Positions 41,497-53,339 of a stretch of 64,000 bases of DNA are shown in pieces. The stretch is taken from positions 1 through 64,000 of the forward strand of contig JAJFGK010000099.1 of the NCBI GenBank assembly GCA_021776195.1, given 5' to 3'. A program made the position numbers and the translations under genes. Each line of letters starts with the position of its first letter. Positions within the stretch are counted from its first letter, which is position 1. The notes under the pieces are model-generated. The model was not told where the DNA came from. It did no database searches and saw nothing but the letters and a program-made list of their open reading frames with translations. This DNA comes from Kiloniellaceae bacterium. Lineage in GTDB: Bacteria > Pseudomonadota > Alphaproteobacteria > Kiloniellales > Kiloniellaceae.

Positions 41497-42435
41497 ATGG
41501 CCCCCAAGCTCGACGTACGGCACCTGAAGATGCTGGTTGAAATCGATCGCTGCGGCAGCGTAACCAACGCGGCGGAGGTCATCGGTCTGACCCAGTCGGC
41601 CCTCACCCATCGCATCCGCGAGGCCGAGCGCCGTCTCGGGCTGGCGCTCTACACGCGGGTCGGCAAGGGGCTGCGGATGACGCCGGCCGGCGAGATGCTG
41701 GCCCAGACCGCGGCCCGGCTGCTCGACGAGTTGGAGCGGACCGAGCGGGACGCCATGGAGGCCGCCTTCGGCGTGGAGCATGTGGTCCGGGTCGGGCTCG
41801 GCACCTACACGCGCTACCATTGGCTGCCGGCCTTCCTGACCTATCTGCGCGCCGCGGAGCCCGGCCTGGAGGTGGAGGTGATCGCCGATGCCGCCCAGCG
41901 TCCGCTCGCCATGCTGATCGAGGGGGCCATCGACGTGGCGATCGTGGCGCCGGGAGAAAGGCCGGGCGGCCTGGGGTGGATTCGGCTCTTCACCGATGAA
42001 CTGGTCGCCATCTCGCCGGTCGATCATCGCTTCGCCGCCGCGGGCCACATCGAGGCCGAGGAGATGCGCGACGAGGTCTGGATCACCTACGGCATGAAGA
42101 CCGAGCCGGGCTTCGAGGGCGAGCGCTTCATGCGCCCGGCCGACACCCACCCCAAGCGGGTCGTGCGGGTCGAACTGCCCGAGGCCATCGTCGAATTGGT
42201 GCGGGCCGGCCTGGGGGTCAGCATCCTGACCCGCTGGGCGGTCGCGCCCCACCTGGACGCGGGGCTCCTGGCCGCCACCCGCCTGACGAAAGCGGGGCTG
42301 CCCATCGAGTGGGTCGCCGCGGTGCGAAATGCCGACGACGCGGCATCGCCGTCGCACCGGCTCGCGAATGCACTCGCCGCCTGGTGCGCCAGCCCCGGCG
42401 GCGGCTTCCAACAGGGCGCCGACAGCCGGCGGTGA
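41497..42435 (+). CDS. LysR family transcriptional regulator
   Basis: The 312-residue protein starts MAPKLDVRHLKMLVEIDRCGSVTNAAEVIGLTQSALTHRIREAERRLG, a LysR winged helix, and continues with an effector-binding domain (VVRVGLGTYTRYHWLPAFLTYL, GAIDVAIVAP, VRAGLGVSILTRWA). The helix-turn-helix resembles MetR more than the common type. I prefer ATG 41497, with AAGGTGA upstream, over ATG 41467. It is divergent from the five-gene operon and most likely controls it. The effector could be the betaine substrate or a breakdown product. Confidence 0.9.
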   Translation: MAPKLDVRHLKMLVEIDRCGSVTNAAEVIGLTQSALTHRIREAERRLGLALYTRVGKGLRMTPAGEMLAQTAARLLDELERTERDAMEAAFGVEHVVRVGLGTYTRYHWLPAFLTYLRAAEPGLEVEVIADAAQRPLAMLIEGAIDVAIVAPGERPGGLGWIRLFTDELVAISPVDHRFAAAGHIEAEEMRDEVWITYGMKTEPGFEGERFMRPADTHPKRVVRVELPEAIVELVRAGLGVSILTRWAVAPHLDAGLLAATRLTKAGLPIEWVAAVRNADDAASPSHRLANALAAWCASPGGGFQQGADSRR

Positions 42436-42710
42436 GGCAGGGTGCATGGGGAGAATGGGGCCTCGCGGCGAGCAGGGCTGCGCCGTCGTCACCGACGACC
42501 TGACCCAGGCCCCGGAAGGGGTTAAGGGCGATTGGGCCGAGCGAGAAGGGGGTCGGGCTAGCGTGCCGCCGTCGCTTCCTCGACCAACACCGGACACGAA
42601 GGCTCGCACTTGTGCATGACCGTCGTTAGCAATCTGCTGACGATTTCACAGTCAGCATGATAACCCTTCTTGTAAGATACATGGCGCTCGCGGGAGAAAA
42701 CCTCCGTGCT

Positions 42711-43496
42711 TTAGGTGATAGCAGCTCGGGCCTTTTCTACGAATGCATCTGCTAGCGCAGAATAGAACACAGCGGCATTCTCTACATCGGCTGGGAGCAC
42801 GGTTAGCGCATTGCTGCCGTGGGCAATCTCGTTTCGCTTGCCCAATTGTAAGCCCAGTTCTTTCGCCGCACCACTAGCGGCTTCGCGAGCGCGAGCTCCA
42901 TTGGCCCACTTTCTGACCGCTTTGTTCTTGCCAGTAGCATCGTCAAATGGAGGTGAGAGGCCAACAGTCTGAAACAGCTTTTCGAGGCGAGCCGGCGTGC
43001 AATTCCCAATCAGTAGTGTGAATGCGTCCGTATTTAGATGGAATCCCCTAACATCTTGGAAGCACTCGCCCAAATTTCTCTGGAGGGAATCGAAATTATA
43101 CTTCACGCCGTTTATGGTTCCATCGTGCATTTTTGCCAAAATCGCACCAGAGCAGACCGCATGAGCATTTTTAACTGTATCGCTTAGTTCGCTATATTTC
43201 TTCACCTTTGAGCTGTGGTCCTGCAGAACCGCACTAACCAAATGTCGGACAAATAATTCAAAAGTTCCGTTCAGCTGCAACAAAAGTCCTCGGTATGTTG
43301 CTGCTGGATCAGACGCCTTATACTTAAGAATTTTAATCAGTTCTGTTTTGACTTCAGTCCTCATATTATCATATGCGTAAATCTCGAGCGCATTTGCTAC
43401 AAAAAAATTTGTGAAACATTGGCGAATTTGTGCGTTTGTCAAAATTTCATCAATTTGACTTTGTGCGGTGGATCGCGCGCGCTCAATTGCATCCAT
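42711..43496 (-). CDS. HEPN-domain protein (MAE_28990-like), probable RNase effector
   Basis: The 261-residue helical protein carries GKRNEIAHGS near the end, the R-x4-H motif of HEPN RNases (Arg-Asn-Glu-Ile-Ala-His). Upstream it has the long helical layout of the MAE_28990/RiboL-PSP HEPN groups (LLLQLNGTFELFVRHLVSAVL). The 4-base TGATG junction with the DUF262 gene shows translational coupling. GTG 43499 is an alternative start. HEPN proteins next to DUF262 genes are thought to be phage-defence effectors. It has lower GC and many codons unusual for its neighbours, indicating transfer. Confidence 0.75.
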   Translation of the reverse strand: MDAIERARSTAQSQIDEILTNAQIRQCFTNFFVANALEIYAYDNMRTEVKTELIKILKYKASDPAATYRGLLLQLNGTFELFVRHLVSAVLQDHSSKVKKYSELSDTVKNAHAVCSGAILAKMHDGTINGVKYNFDSLQRNLGECFQDVRGFHLNTDAFTLLIGNCTPARLEKLFQTVGLSPPFDDATGKNKAVRKWANGARAREAASGAAKELGLQLGKRNEIAHGSNALTVLPADVENAAVFYSALADAFVEKARAAIT

Positions 43497-44722
43497 CACA
43501 GCTCTCCGGCAATTGCCCCTTGTATTGCCGAAATTCGACCCTTGATAGCTGTTGCAGTGTTCGCCCGACCAACAATCAACTCGTAGGATTTTGCTTCCGG
43601 TTTAGCTAGTTCCATTACCGCAGATTTTACACAGGATTTCTTTGCCACGATCTCCGTAGACCTATCCCTCAATCGATGAAGTGCAATCATCTCAGCGTCG
43701 AAGAGGGGTCGCGATAGCCTGCCACGACCTTTGCTATTTGTAGGTGGCAAGCGAAATACATCAGCTTGAAAAACCTGTGTTGCGAGAGTCAACGTTCCCA
43801 CAAAATCTGATTCTAGCTGTTCGATTTGGTCTTTTTCCGCGTGTCTATACTCCTTCATCGTATTGTCGAGCATTGATCGGACTGAGCCTGAGACTTTCTC
43901 TGGCTCGATAAAAGCGAAAAACCGCAAGACGATTTCAACATCGAGCATCCGCTTGAACAGGTTATTCTCTTTCAACAAATCAGAAGGACTTCCATCACTC
44001 AATGTGTGTTCCTCATGGGGAGGTATTTCCCAAGCATCCGTAAACTGTCGCATGCCTGCCAACTTGATAATGAGTCGATTGAAAGAGCCTGAGGAAATTG
44101 AGTTGCGCAACTCCTGCGGGTTCAATCGTTCGCCGCCTGTGTTCAGCCGTTCAAAAACTTGGGCACGGAGATCTAAATTGTTGGATTGGGACATCGAGCC
44201 GTCAGACATCAAGGTTATTGCCGAAACTTTCGCTCGCTCTAGGGCCCGTCTTATTAGGGGCGGTAGGTTCGCGAAACCGCGCCCATTCAATGACGGCCAA
44301 ATCTTCAGACCGGTAAGATCGAATCGACCTTGGAGAAAGTCCACGATGGCACTTAATCTTTGTTGCCCATCCATTACTTCAAATGAACCAAGCTCTCTCT
44401 CGTAAAGAAATACTGGAGGTACGGGAACGTTCATGATGAAACTCTCTATCAGCTTTGATTTTTTATTATTGTCCCATCTGAGTCGACGCTGGTACTCAGG
44501 GCGCAAATTGCCCCACTTTCGACCTTCAATAAAGTCAACTACATGAAGCAAAAAGAAATCGTTCCGATCTTGAACAACACTAAGCCGCCCTGTTTCAAAG
44601 TGCTTTTCAATCGCTTTATCAGTGGCGTCCGATGGCACAACCGGCAAACTGATTTCAGCTTCCTCAAAAGCGTCATCCAAATCGTCTAGATCGCTCATGC
44701 TGTCCTCGTTTTTCTTGGCCAT
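43496..44722 (-). CDS. DUF262 domain protein
   Basis: The 408-residue protein has the DUF262 hallmark EVMDGQQRLSAIVDFLQGRFDL, preceded by RPEYQRRLRWDNNKKSKLIESFIMNVPVPPVFLYE, and FERLNTGGERLNPQELRNSI later. DUF262 is related to ParB-like NTPases and occurs in GmrSD and Ssp-type defence proteins. The N-terminal 60 residues are acidic and probably disordered. It lies directly upstream of and overlapping the HEPN gene. The start ATG 44722 has a CGAGAAGA site. I call the pair a candidate two-gene defence system. Confidence 0.85.
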   Translation of the reverse strand: MAKKNEDSMSDLDDLDDAFEEAEISLPVVPSDATDKAIEKHFETGRLSVVQDRNDFFLLHVVDFIEGRKWGNLRPEYQRRLRWDNNKKSKLIESFIMNVPVPPVFLYERELGSFEVMDGQQRLSAIVDFLQGRFDLTGLKIWPSLNGRGFANLPPLIRRALERAKVSAITLMSDGSMSQSNNLDLRAQVFERLNTGGERLNPQELRNSISSGSFNRLIIKLAGMRQFTDAWEIPPHEEHTLSDGSPSDLLKENNLFKRMLDVEIVLRFFAFIEPEKVSGSVRSMLDNTMKEYRHAEKDQIEQLESDFVGTLTLATQVFQADVFRLPPTNSKGRGRLSRPLFDAEMIALHRLRDRSTEIVAKKSCVKSAVMELAKPEAKSYELIVGRANTATAIKGRISAIQGAIAGEL

Positions 44723-45254
44723 TCTTCTCGGGATAGACTCCCGATTTCACTGCCCCAAATGACGCGATTTTGATGAATGGGAATTACTCATGTTGAGATA
44801 CTAAGCCAAGCTTCACAATCGCGCATTGAGTCAGGATAATCGGATTGTGGCTTCCAACCAAACACTGATTGCTTCCTCTCGTGCTCCTCTTTAAATCCGC
44901 TTGGAGTCGAACCTGGTGACCCGCGAAGGCCCTTACGGCTGACCGCTGTGGACCTGTGTAGGGACATCAGCGCTTGCCAATCCAGCAAACGGTCCTATGA
45001 CTTCCTGCTAATCCAACTCACAATTCGCCCTTCAGGTGGCCGACAGTGGAGCGGTGTTTGTTGGTCAGCCGGCTCGCGCCGGCGTCGCGGCAGCTTACCA
45101 GGGCCAACACCTTGACCACGCGAATTTGGCGACCCTGTTGAAGTGTCAGAACAGCGCCCGGCTACACGGTCTATTTGGTCACCTTGATCAGTAAGGATGC
45201 GTTTGATTTTCCTGCCCGTTTGATGCTGAAACAAAAAAGACCGCACCCGCTCAC
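44723..45254. other. Spacer between the DUF262 gene and hpbD
   Basis: This 532-base stretch carries no intact gene. Its only recognisable content is the decayed S4 gene remnant at 45018-45175. The part from 44760 to 45010 has no frame with a convincing family or start site. A short AT-richer block around 45185-45240 adjoins the hpbD stop. Confidence 0.55.
45018..45175 (-). pseudogene. Decayed 3' remnant of an S4/Hsp15-like gene
   Basis: On the minus strand, one frame reads V-stop-PGAVLTLQQGRQIRVVKVLALVSC, then RDAGASRLTNKHRSTVGHLKGEL-stop (45018-45020). This matches the C-terminal half of the intact S4 protein at 50151-50582: VRPGDVLTFPQARQIRVVKILALAS and ARRDAGAGRPTKQHRRAVDRLKGDL. The S4 domain itself is gone, a stop interrupts the remnant, and about 36 codons between the two blocks are deleted. 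It therefore is a non-functional duplicate, 5 kb from and in the same orientation as the intact gene. Confidence 0.85.
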
Positions 45255-46361
45255 CTACCCAAACGAGCGAGCCGCCTCCCCAAACAATGCCTCATCGGGG
45301 GTGATGCCGAGGCCGGGGCCGGTCGGAAGGGCGATGTGCCCGTCCTCGACCGCGATGCCGTTTTCCGGGTCGTAGTGACCCTCGATGTAGGGCTGGGCGA
45401 TCCAGACGCCCTCGAGCCGTCCGGGCCGGACAGTCGCCCCTATGTGCGTACAGGCGGCGGCGATGATGTCGCCGCCCCAGGTGTCGTCGCAGCTGTGGGC
45501 CAGGCCGCGCGCGTCGCAGATGTCGCGGATCGTCCGCATAGGCCCCAGGCCGCCGACCCGGGTCACCTTCAGCCCGAAACCGTCGCAGAGATTGTCGCCG
45601 ATGCAGCGCAGGACCGTGGGCAGATCCGCGGCGCTCTCGTCCAGGTACAGGGGATGCCCGAGCCTGGCACGGACAGCCTCAATCTCCTCGATCGTATCGC
45701 AGGGCTGCTCGATCACCATGGGGATCGCGGCACAGTCCCGGCTGACCCGCAGCACCTCGGCCCTGGACCAGCCCCGGTTCGCGTCGACGGCCAGCGCCAT
45801 GGTCTCGCCGACCGCCTCCCAGACCTTGCGGACGGTCTCGATATCGATCTCCACCGGACGGCCGCCGGCCTTGATCTGAAAGCGCGGATAGCCCTCGCGG
45901 CGCTTCTCGCGCGCCAGCCGGGCGATCTCGTCGGGCGCGCCGATGCCGCTGGCATAGTAGGACGGCACCCTTTCCGTGGCGACGCCGCCGAGCAGCTCGG
46001 CCACCCGGATGCCGTGATGCCGGGCCACCAGGTCGTGGGCCGCGATGTCGAGTGCCGCCTTGGCGTAGAGATGCCCGCTCAGGAGGGTCTCCAGGCGGCG
46101 GCCCCAGGCGACCAGGCCGAGCGGCGAGCTGCCGATCAGCCCCGGTGCCATCTCCACCAGGGCCGCACGCGCGCCGCCGGCGTGTTGCGGCTGATAGGTC
46201 GGGCCCAGCGGGCAGGTCTCGCCCCAGCCCACCAGACCCTCGTCCGCGACCAGCTTGACGACGGTGGTCTCGAGCGCGTCGACCTTCGACAACGCCATGG
46301 TGTAGGGACCGCCCACCACCGGCAGGGTCTTGTGAAAGATGTGGATCTCGGAAATGCGCAT
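45255..46361 (-). CDS. hpbD: 4-hydroxyproline betaine 2-epimerase-like enzyme (enolase superfamily)
   Basis: The 368-residue protein is of the mandelate racemase/muconate cycloisomerase class. [60 protein letters not shown], the catalytic Lys in [22 protein letters not shown], a second Lys in [13 protein letters not shown], and [21 protein letters not shown] closely match remembered HpbD sequences. HpbD epimerises trans-4-hydroxyproline betaine in marine bacteria. Metal ligands D/E/E are present (AVDANRG, VIEQPCD, LDESAAD). I start at ATG 46361. The betaine theme agrees with the operon at 33.9-41.2 kb. Confidence 0.78.
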   Translation of the reverse strand: MRISEIHIFHKTLPVVGGPYTMALSKVDALETTVVKLVADEGLVGWGETCPLGPTYQPQHAGGARAALVEMAPGLIGSSPLGLVAWGRRLETLLSGHLYAKAALDIAAHDLVARHHGIRVAELLGGVATERVPSYYASGIGAPDEIARLAREKRREGYPRFQIKAGGRPVEIDIETVRKVWEAVGETMALAVDANRGWSRAEVLRVSRDCAAIPMVIEQPCDTIEEIEAVRARLGHPLYLDESAADLPTVLRCIGDNLCDGFGLKVTRVGGLGPMRTIRDICDARGLAHSCDDTWGGDIIAAACTHIGATVRPGRLEGVWIAQPYIEGHYDPENGIAVEDGHIALPTGPGLGITPDEALFGEAARSFG

Positions 46362-46482
46362 TGCCGCGGGCCCCGTCCCATCGTTGCGGCAAAACGATAG
46401 GGGCAGATGGTCCCATTGCAAGGGCTGCATTGGCACAAGTGCTGGCGATAGAGGTGCGACGCCAGTCGCCGCCTCGCCCGTG

Positions 46483-47424
46483 CTAGCGGGGCGGGATTTC
46501 CAGCCAGAGTTCGAGCACGCCGGGACGCGGCTTCTTGCCGCCATAGGAGACGAAGGACCTGGCAGCGATAGCGGGCGCCTTGGAATCCTCATAGGCGAGG
46601 CTATTCAAAGCGTCATCGGTATCTCCGGCCAGGCGCTGGGCTGCCTCGCCGTCTTCCTCGTGGAAGAACCGGACCTCGTGTCTTCCCGCGGCCGCGCCCT
46701 CCCGGTCCGTGCCCGGCACGACATAGCCTTCGGCCTTGAGCGCCGCCGCCAGCGCCTCGGCCTGCTTGCGGCTGCCGCCGGCGAACTGGAGGAACACCGT
46801 CGTCTTGGTGCGCGCCTTGACCAGCTGTTCCTCTGCCTCCTTGGTGTCGGAGATGACGGACTGAATGGCGTCGCCCCGTTCCTGGTAGGTCTGTTCCGGC
46901 TGGTCCTCCGGGGCAACCCCTCCGGCCGTGGCGAGGGTGTTCAGCTGGTTCACCTGTTCGGCCAGAACGGTGAGCTGGTTCGAAAGCGATTCGACGTTCG
47001 AGACCAGAGGCTGCAGTTCCTGGGTGTAGGCCACGATGAGATCTTGTGAGGTGACGTTCAGCGTTTTGACCCGTTCGATGGTCTCGTCCAGGTTCTCGGC
47101 CTGAGGTTGGAAGTCGTCCAGTTGCTGTTCGACACGCTGGATGATCTTGCTGGCGCGCTGGGCCAGGATCCTGGTTTCCGTGACCCGTTCGGCGATTTCG
47201 GTGCGCTTGGACTGAATATCGCGATCGATCTCGGCGGTGATGTCCGACTTGATCTCGGATTTTATGTCTTCGACGATGTCCCAGCTGACAAATCCCAGCG
47301 CGCCGATCACCGCGACCCCGACCGACGCGTAGAGCCGGAACAGCGCCGGGCGAACCCGCTCCGTCACCCGTTCGGCAAGCTGGCGTTCCAGAAGTTCGAG
47401 CCTGTCATCGTCAAGATGCGCCAT
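46483..47424 (-). CDS. Membrane-anchored coiled-coil protein with SPOR/LytR_C-like end
   Basis: The start is ATG 47424 behind GGGGGTG. The 313-residue protein has one transmembrane helix ([21 protein letters not shown]) after a short cytoplasmic N-terminus. A long coiled coil follows ([54 protein letters not shown]). The end domain ([52 protein letters not shown]) looks like a SPOR- or LytR_C-like fold. Function unknown; a cell-envelope scaffold is plausible. It is upstream of hpbD on the same strand by 121 bases. Confidence 0.65.
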   Translation of the reverse strand: MAHLDDDRLELLERQLAERVTERVRPALFRLYASVGVAVIGALGFVSWDIVEDIKSEIKSDITAEIDRDIQSKRTEIAERVTETRILAQRASKIIQRVEQQLDDFQPQAENLDETIERVKTLNVTSQDLIVAYTQELQPLVSNVESLSNQLTVLAEQVNQLNTLATAGGVAPEDQPEQTYQERGDAIQSVISDTKEAEEQLVKARTKTTVFLQFAGGSRKQAEALAAALKAEGYVVPGTDREGAAAGRHEVRFFHEEDGEAAQRLAGDTDDALNSLAYEDSKAPAIAARSFVSYGGKKPRPGVLELWLEIPPR

Positions 47425-47587
47425 CGCGATCACCCCCTCTGGTCAAATCCCTTCCACCGCGGTTGGCCGGGTCACGCCATGGGAGGTTTAGTCGGAATTG
47501 AAATTCTGAGCTTGTCATCAACGATGAATACCAGAATCCGACAGGAAAGGCCCGCTCGATAGGCGCAAAGGAGGCGGCGACTGGGGA

Positions 47588-48928
47588 TCAGGCCGCTTCG
47601 CCGAGGGCCTCGTCCAGCACGGCGATCGCAAGGTCGACCCGGTCCGGCGCGACATTGAGCGGAAAGGACAGGCCGAGGCTGGCGCCATAGCTCGGGTAGT
47701 TGAGAATGACGCCCTTCTCGAGGCAGCGAAAGAAAACCGCCTGGGCCAAGCGCTCGGCGGCCGCGGCGTCGCCGGACGGATCCCGCAGATCCAGGCTGGC
47801 CATCAGCCCCGCGCCGCGCAGGGCGCCAAGGACATCGCGGTGCCGGCCCTGCAGGCCCTCGAGACCGCCGAGCAGCCGGCCGCCCAGGGTCGCGGCCCGG
47901 GCCGCCAGCTTCTCCCTCTGCAGGATCTCCAGGGTCAAGAGGCCGGCGCGCGCCATCAAGGGATTCTTCTCGTGGGTGAAGTAGCCAAGATCGAGCTCGG
48001 GCGCGCTATCGAGCCGGCCGGCGGCAATCACGGCGGCGACCGGCAGGGCGGTGCCGCCCAGGGCCTTGCCGAGCACGGTCGCGTCCGGGACGACTCCGAA
48101 GTGCTGGCTGTTGAAAAGCGCGCCAGTCTTTCCGAGGCCGGCCGGGATCTCGTCGAAGATCAGCAGGCTGCCGTGCGCATCGCAGAGCCGGCGAACCTCC
48201 GGCCAGTACCAGTCCGGCGGCCGATAGCCGCCGTTGCCGATGGGCTCGGCGATAACGCAGGCGATGTCGCCTTCCCGTTTCATCGTAGCCTCGATGGCCT
48301 CCAGGGATGTCCTGGCCGCCGCCTCGGGATCGGGCGGACCCCGGTACGGGGGTTCCGACCGGGGCTTGAAGGAGGCGACGTGCAAGGCCCCCGGCAGCAG
48401 CGGGCCCAGGCGCGGGGAGCGGTGGCGCGCAACCGCCGTCAGCCCGGCCGCCCCCAGGCTGCGCCCATGATAGCTGTCGGCAAAGGAGATCGACTTGTGG
48501 CGCCCGCTGTGCACCCGCGCCAAGGCCAGGGCCAACTCGACGGCGGCGGCCCCGCCGGGAACCAGGAAGGTGCGACCGTCCTCACCCGGCCAAAGGACCG
48601 CCAGCCGTTCCGCCAGTTCGACGAAAACCTCGTTGGTGAAGCCGCGGATGTTGAAGGGAAGGACGGAGAGCTGATCGACCAGGCCGGCAATCAGATCCGG
48701 ATGGCGATAGCCGATGTGGTGACAGTTGTTGCCGTGAAGATCGAGATAGCGCCGCCCGGCGTGGTCCTCGACGAAGCTGCCCTCGGCCCTGCGCACCGCC
48801 AGGTAGCCGGGCCGGTTGTTGGCCTGATGCAGGGTTCGGCTGGCATCGCGCTCGAGGACGGCGAGGCCTTCGTCCCCGGCCCAGCCATAGACCCACGCCG
48901 CGCGCCGTTCCTCCATCGTCTCCGTCAT
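47588..48928 (-). CDS. Class III aminotransferase-fold PLP enzyme, possibly PbfA-like
   Basis: The 446-residue enzyme has RRYLDLHGNNCHHIGYRHPDLIAGL, FLVPGGAAAVELALALARVHSGR, SYHGRSLGAAGLTAV, the PLP Asp in LLIFDEIPAGLGKTG and the PLP Lys in TVLGKALGGTALP. The HGN-(N/S)-xHxxGY pattern and HQ-containing start recall the (R)-1-hydroxy-2-aminoethylphosphonate ammonia-lyase (PbfA) group, but I cannot confirm this. No other phosphonate gene is present in the window. It could instead use a betaine-derived amino acid. It is flanked by the coiled-coil protein and, divergently, a ureohydrolase. Confidence 0.8.
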   Translation of the reverse strand: MTETMEERRAAWVYGWAGDEGLAVLERDASRTLHQANNRPGYLAVRRAEGSFVEDHAGRRYLDLHGNNCHHIGYRHPDLIAGLVDQLSVLPFNIRGFTNEVFVELAERLAVLWPGEDGRTFLVPGGAAAVELALALARVHSGRHKSISFADSYHGRSLGAAGLTAVARHRSPRLGPLLPGALHVASFKPRSEPPYRGPPDPEAAARTSLEAIEATMKREGDIACVIAEPIGNGGYRPPDWYWPEVRRLCDAHGSLLIFDEIPAGLGKTGALFNSQHFGVVPDATVLGKALGGTALPVAAVIAAGRLDSAPELDLGYFTHEKNPLMARAGLLTLEILQREKLAARAATLGGRLLGGLEGLQGRHRDVLGALRGAGLMASLDLRDPSGDAAAAERLAQAVFFRCLEKGVILNYPSYGASLGLSFPLNVAPDRVDLAIAVLDEALGEAA

Positions 48929-49171
48929 GTCCGCCTGGCTGCCTCCGTCAATCCGCCGCCCGCGCGAAAAGGCGCAAAGAGATGGCGGTGGGAGTAGCTA
49001 GATTTCGGGCCGCTGGGTCGTCAAGGCCAATTCGACCGGGCGAAGTTTCCCTGTCGGGCGGTCGCAATTGCGGCACAGGCGAATCGAGGGCAGGGTCCGG
49101 GCCTCTATAGCGCACTGCAGAGTCGATTTCCTCGAGATCTTCCGCAACTCAATCGATGCGAGGTTGGCGAT

Positions 49172-50140
49172 ATGACCCATGCTCTGACCCAGGCGCCAAG
49201 CGGGCCGGCACAGACCTTCCTCGGCTTTCCCTTGGCGTTGGATCTCGATGCGCTGGATGCGGAGGTGGCGATTTTGGGCATTCCCTACGGCATGCCCTAC
49301 GGCCCCGCGGAGATGGCCAACGACCAGAGCCGCGCGCCCGACGCGATCCGTCAGGCCTCGGATCAATCGCATTACTCGCGGGAATGCTTCGATTGGGATT
49401 TGAACGGCCCCCTGGGCGGCGACCGCGAAATCAGGGTCGTGGACTGCGGCAACGTCACCGCCGACAGGAAGGACCATCGGGAGCACTACCGCCGGGCCGA
49501 GGCCGCCGCGAGGAAGATCCTGCGGGCCCAAGCGACGCTGGTCACCCTGGGGGGCGACCACGGCGTTCCCATTCCGGTCATGCGCGCGCTCGAAGAGGTG
49601 GCGGAGGGGATCACGCTGGTCCATGTCGACGCGCATCTCGACTGGCGCGACCAGTCGAAGGGCGAGCGCGAAGGCTTCCGCAGTCCCATTCGCCGTGCCT
49701 CCGAAATGGCTTGGATCGACAAGATCGTGCAGATCGGCATTCGCGGCAGCGGCAGCTTGCGGCCGGCCGAGGTGGCGGAGGTCAGATCCAGCGGGACGGA
49801 CATCATAACGGCCTACGAGATGCACGATATCGGCATGGCCGCCGTTCTGGACCGCATTCCCGGCGGCGGCCCCTATTACCTGACCATCGACGCCGACGGC
49901 CTGGATCCGACGATCATGCCGGCGGTCATGTCGCCGACGCCCGGCGGGCTCACCTGGCTTCAGATCCGGCAACTGGTCCGGGGCCTGTTCGATAAGGGCC
50001 CGGTCCTGGGCATGGATCTCGTCGAAATCGCCCCCAGCCACGACCACGGCAAGATCACCTTGGTTCACGCCGAGCGCTTGATCTGCAACTTTATCGGCGC
50101 CTGCGCCCGTGCCACCCCCAAGGGATCTTCGAAAGATTAG
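49172..50140 (+). CDS. Ureohydrolase (agmatinase/arginase family)
   Basis: The 322-residue enzyme has the metal motifs LVTLGGDHGVPIP, VHVDAHLDWRD and LTIDADGLDPTIMPAVMSPTPGG. It is clearly diverged from the agmatinase at 26912: the N-terminal segment is GIPYGMPYGPAEMANDQSRAPDAIRQAS and the His usually found after the first Asp motif region is changed. Members of this family use agmatine, guanidinobutyrate, guanidinopropionate and other guanidines; the exact substrate is unknown. It ends 10 bases from the convergent S4 gene. It sits between the two S4 copies with hpbD and the class III enzyme. Confidence 0.83.
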   Translation: MTHALTQAPSGPAQTFLGFPLALDLDALDAEVAILGIPYGMPYGPAEMANDQSRAPDAIRQASDQSHYSRECFDWDLNGPLGGDREIRVVDCGNVTADRKDHREHYRRAEAAARKILRAQATLVTLGGDHGVPIPVMRALEEVAEGITLVHVDAHLDWRDQSKGEREGFRSPIRRASEMAWIDKIVQIGIRGSGSLRPAEVAEVRSSGTDIITAYEMHDIGMAAVLDRIPGGGPYYLTIDADGLDPTIMPAVMSPTPGGLTWLQIRQLVRGLFDKGPVLGMDLVEIAPSHDHGKITLVHAERLICNFIGACARATPKGSSKD

Positions 50141-50150
50141 ATGCGAATCC

Positions 50151-50578
50151 TCACAGATCGCCCTTCAGGCGGTCGACGGCGCGGCGATGCTGCTTGGTGG
50201 GGCGGCCTGCGCCGGCGTCGCGGCGGGCGACCGGCGGCTGCGTGCCCTTGGGCTGGCGGGTCGTGGCGTCCGGCGGCGCGAGATCCTCATAAAGCATTTG
50301 GGCCTCGCTGGCCGGGCCCCGGCGGCTGGCCAGGGCCAGTATCTTGACGACGCGGATTTGACGGGCCTGGGGGAAGGTCAGGACATCGCCCGGCCGCACT
50401 GTCTGATGGGCCTTCTTGACCAGTTCGCTGCCGAGCCGCAGCTTGCCGGCATTGCACAGTTGGGTCGCCAGGGAGCGGCTCTTGAAGAAACGCGCATACC
50501 AGAGCCACTTGTCGAGCCGCAAGCTGGGGCCCGTCTGCTCGGCCACAGCTGGCTGATCGGTTCCGCTCAGTTGATCGC

Positions 50579-50582
<4 letters not shown>
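50151..50582 (-). CDS. hslR: S4-domain RNA-binding protein (Hsp15-like)
   Basis: The 143-residue protein has the S4 RNA-binding motif LRLDKWLWYARFFKSRSLATQLCNAGKLRLGSELVKKAHQTVRPGDVLTF, followed by a basic C-terminal tail. Hsp15 binds stalled 50S subunits with nascent chain-tRNA. The start overlaps the helicase stop by four bases (ATGA), an arrangement typical of alphaproteobacteria. In related genomes the next genes are fdxA and carD; here they are at 24.4-25.6 kb. A decayed copy of its 3' part is at 45018-45175. Confidence 0.9.
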
Positions 50583-53149
<2,567 letters not shown>

Positions 53150-53339
53150 CGGTGCACGAGCTCTCCTGCTCTCGTTAAGAAGGCGCCGATTCTCCGAAAC
53201 AACCGGGCCCGGCCCTTCCGGGCCGCGGGTGCCGACGGGGACCAAGGGTCTTGCAGCCGGCCGCCTCTTGACACATATCACTGGCAACGCGGGCCATTTC
53301 GCTCGCCCGACCAGCGACTCCAAAGGAACTGAGACCACC

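Noticed and set aside
44788..44988. Small minus-strand frame before the S4 remnant
   Set aside because: There is no ribosome binding site, no family resemblance and the composition is neutral. It lies in a spacer that contains decayed sequence.
53266..53300. Heat-shock (RpoH) promoter before htpG
   Set aside because: CTTGAC is present at 53267-53272 and CCATTTC follows, but the spacing is longer than either the alphaproteobacterial or the E. coli consensus allows. I cannot support it.
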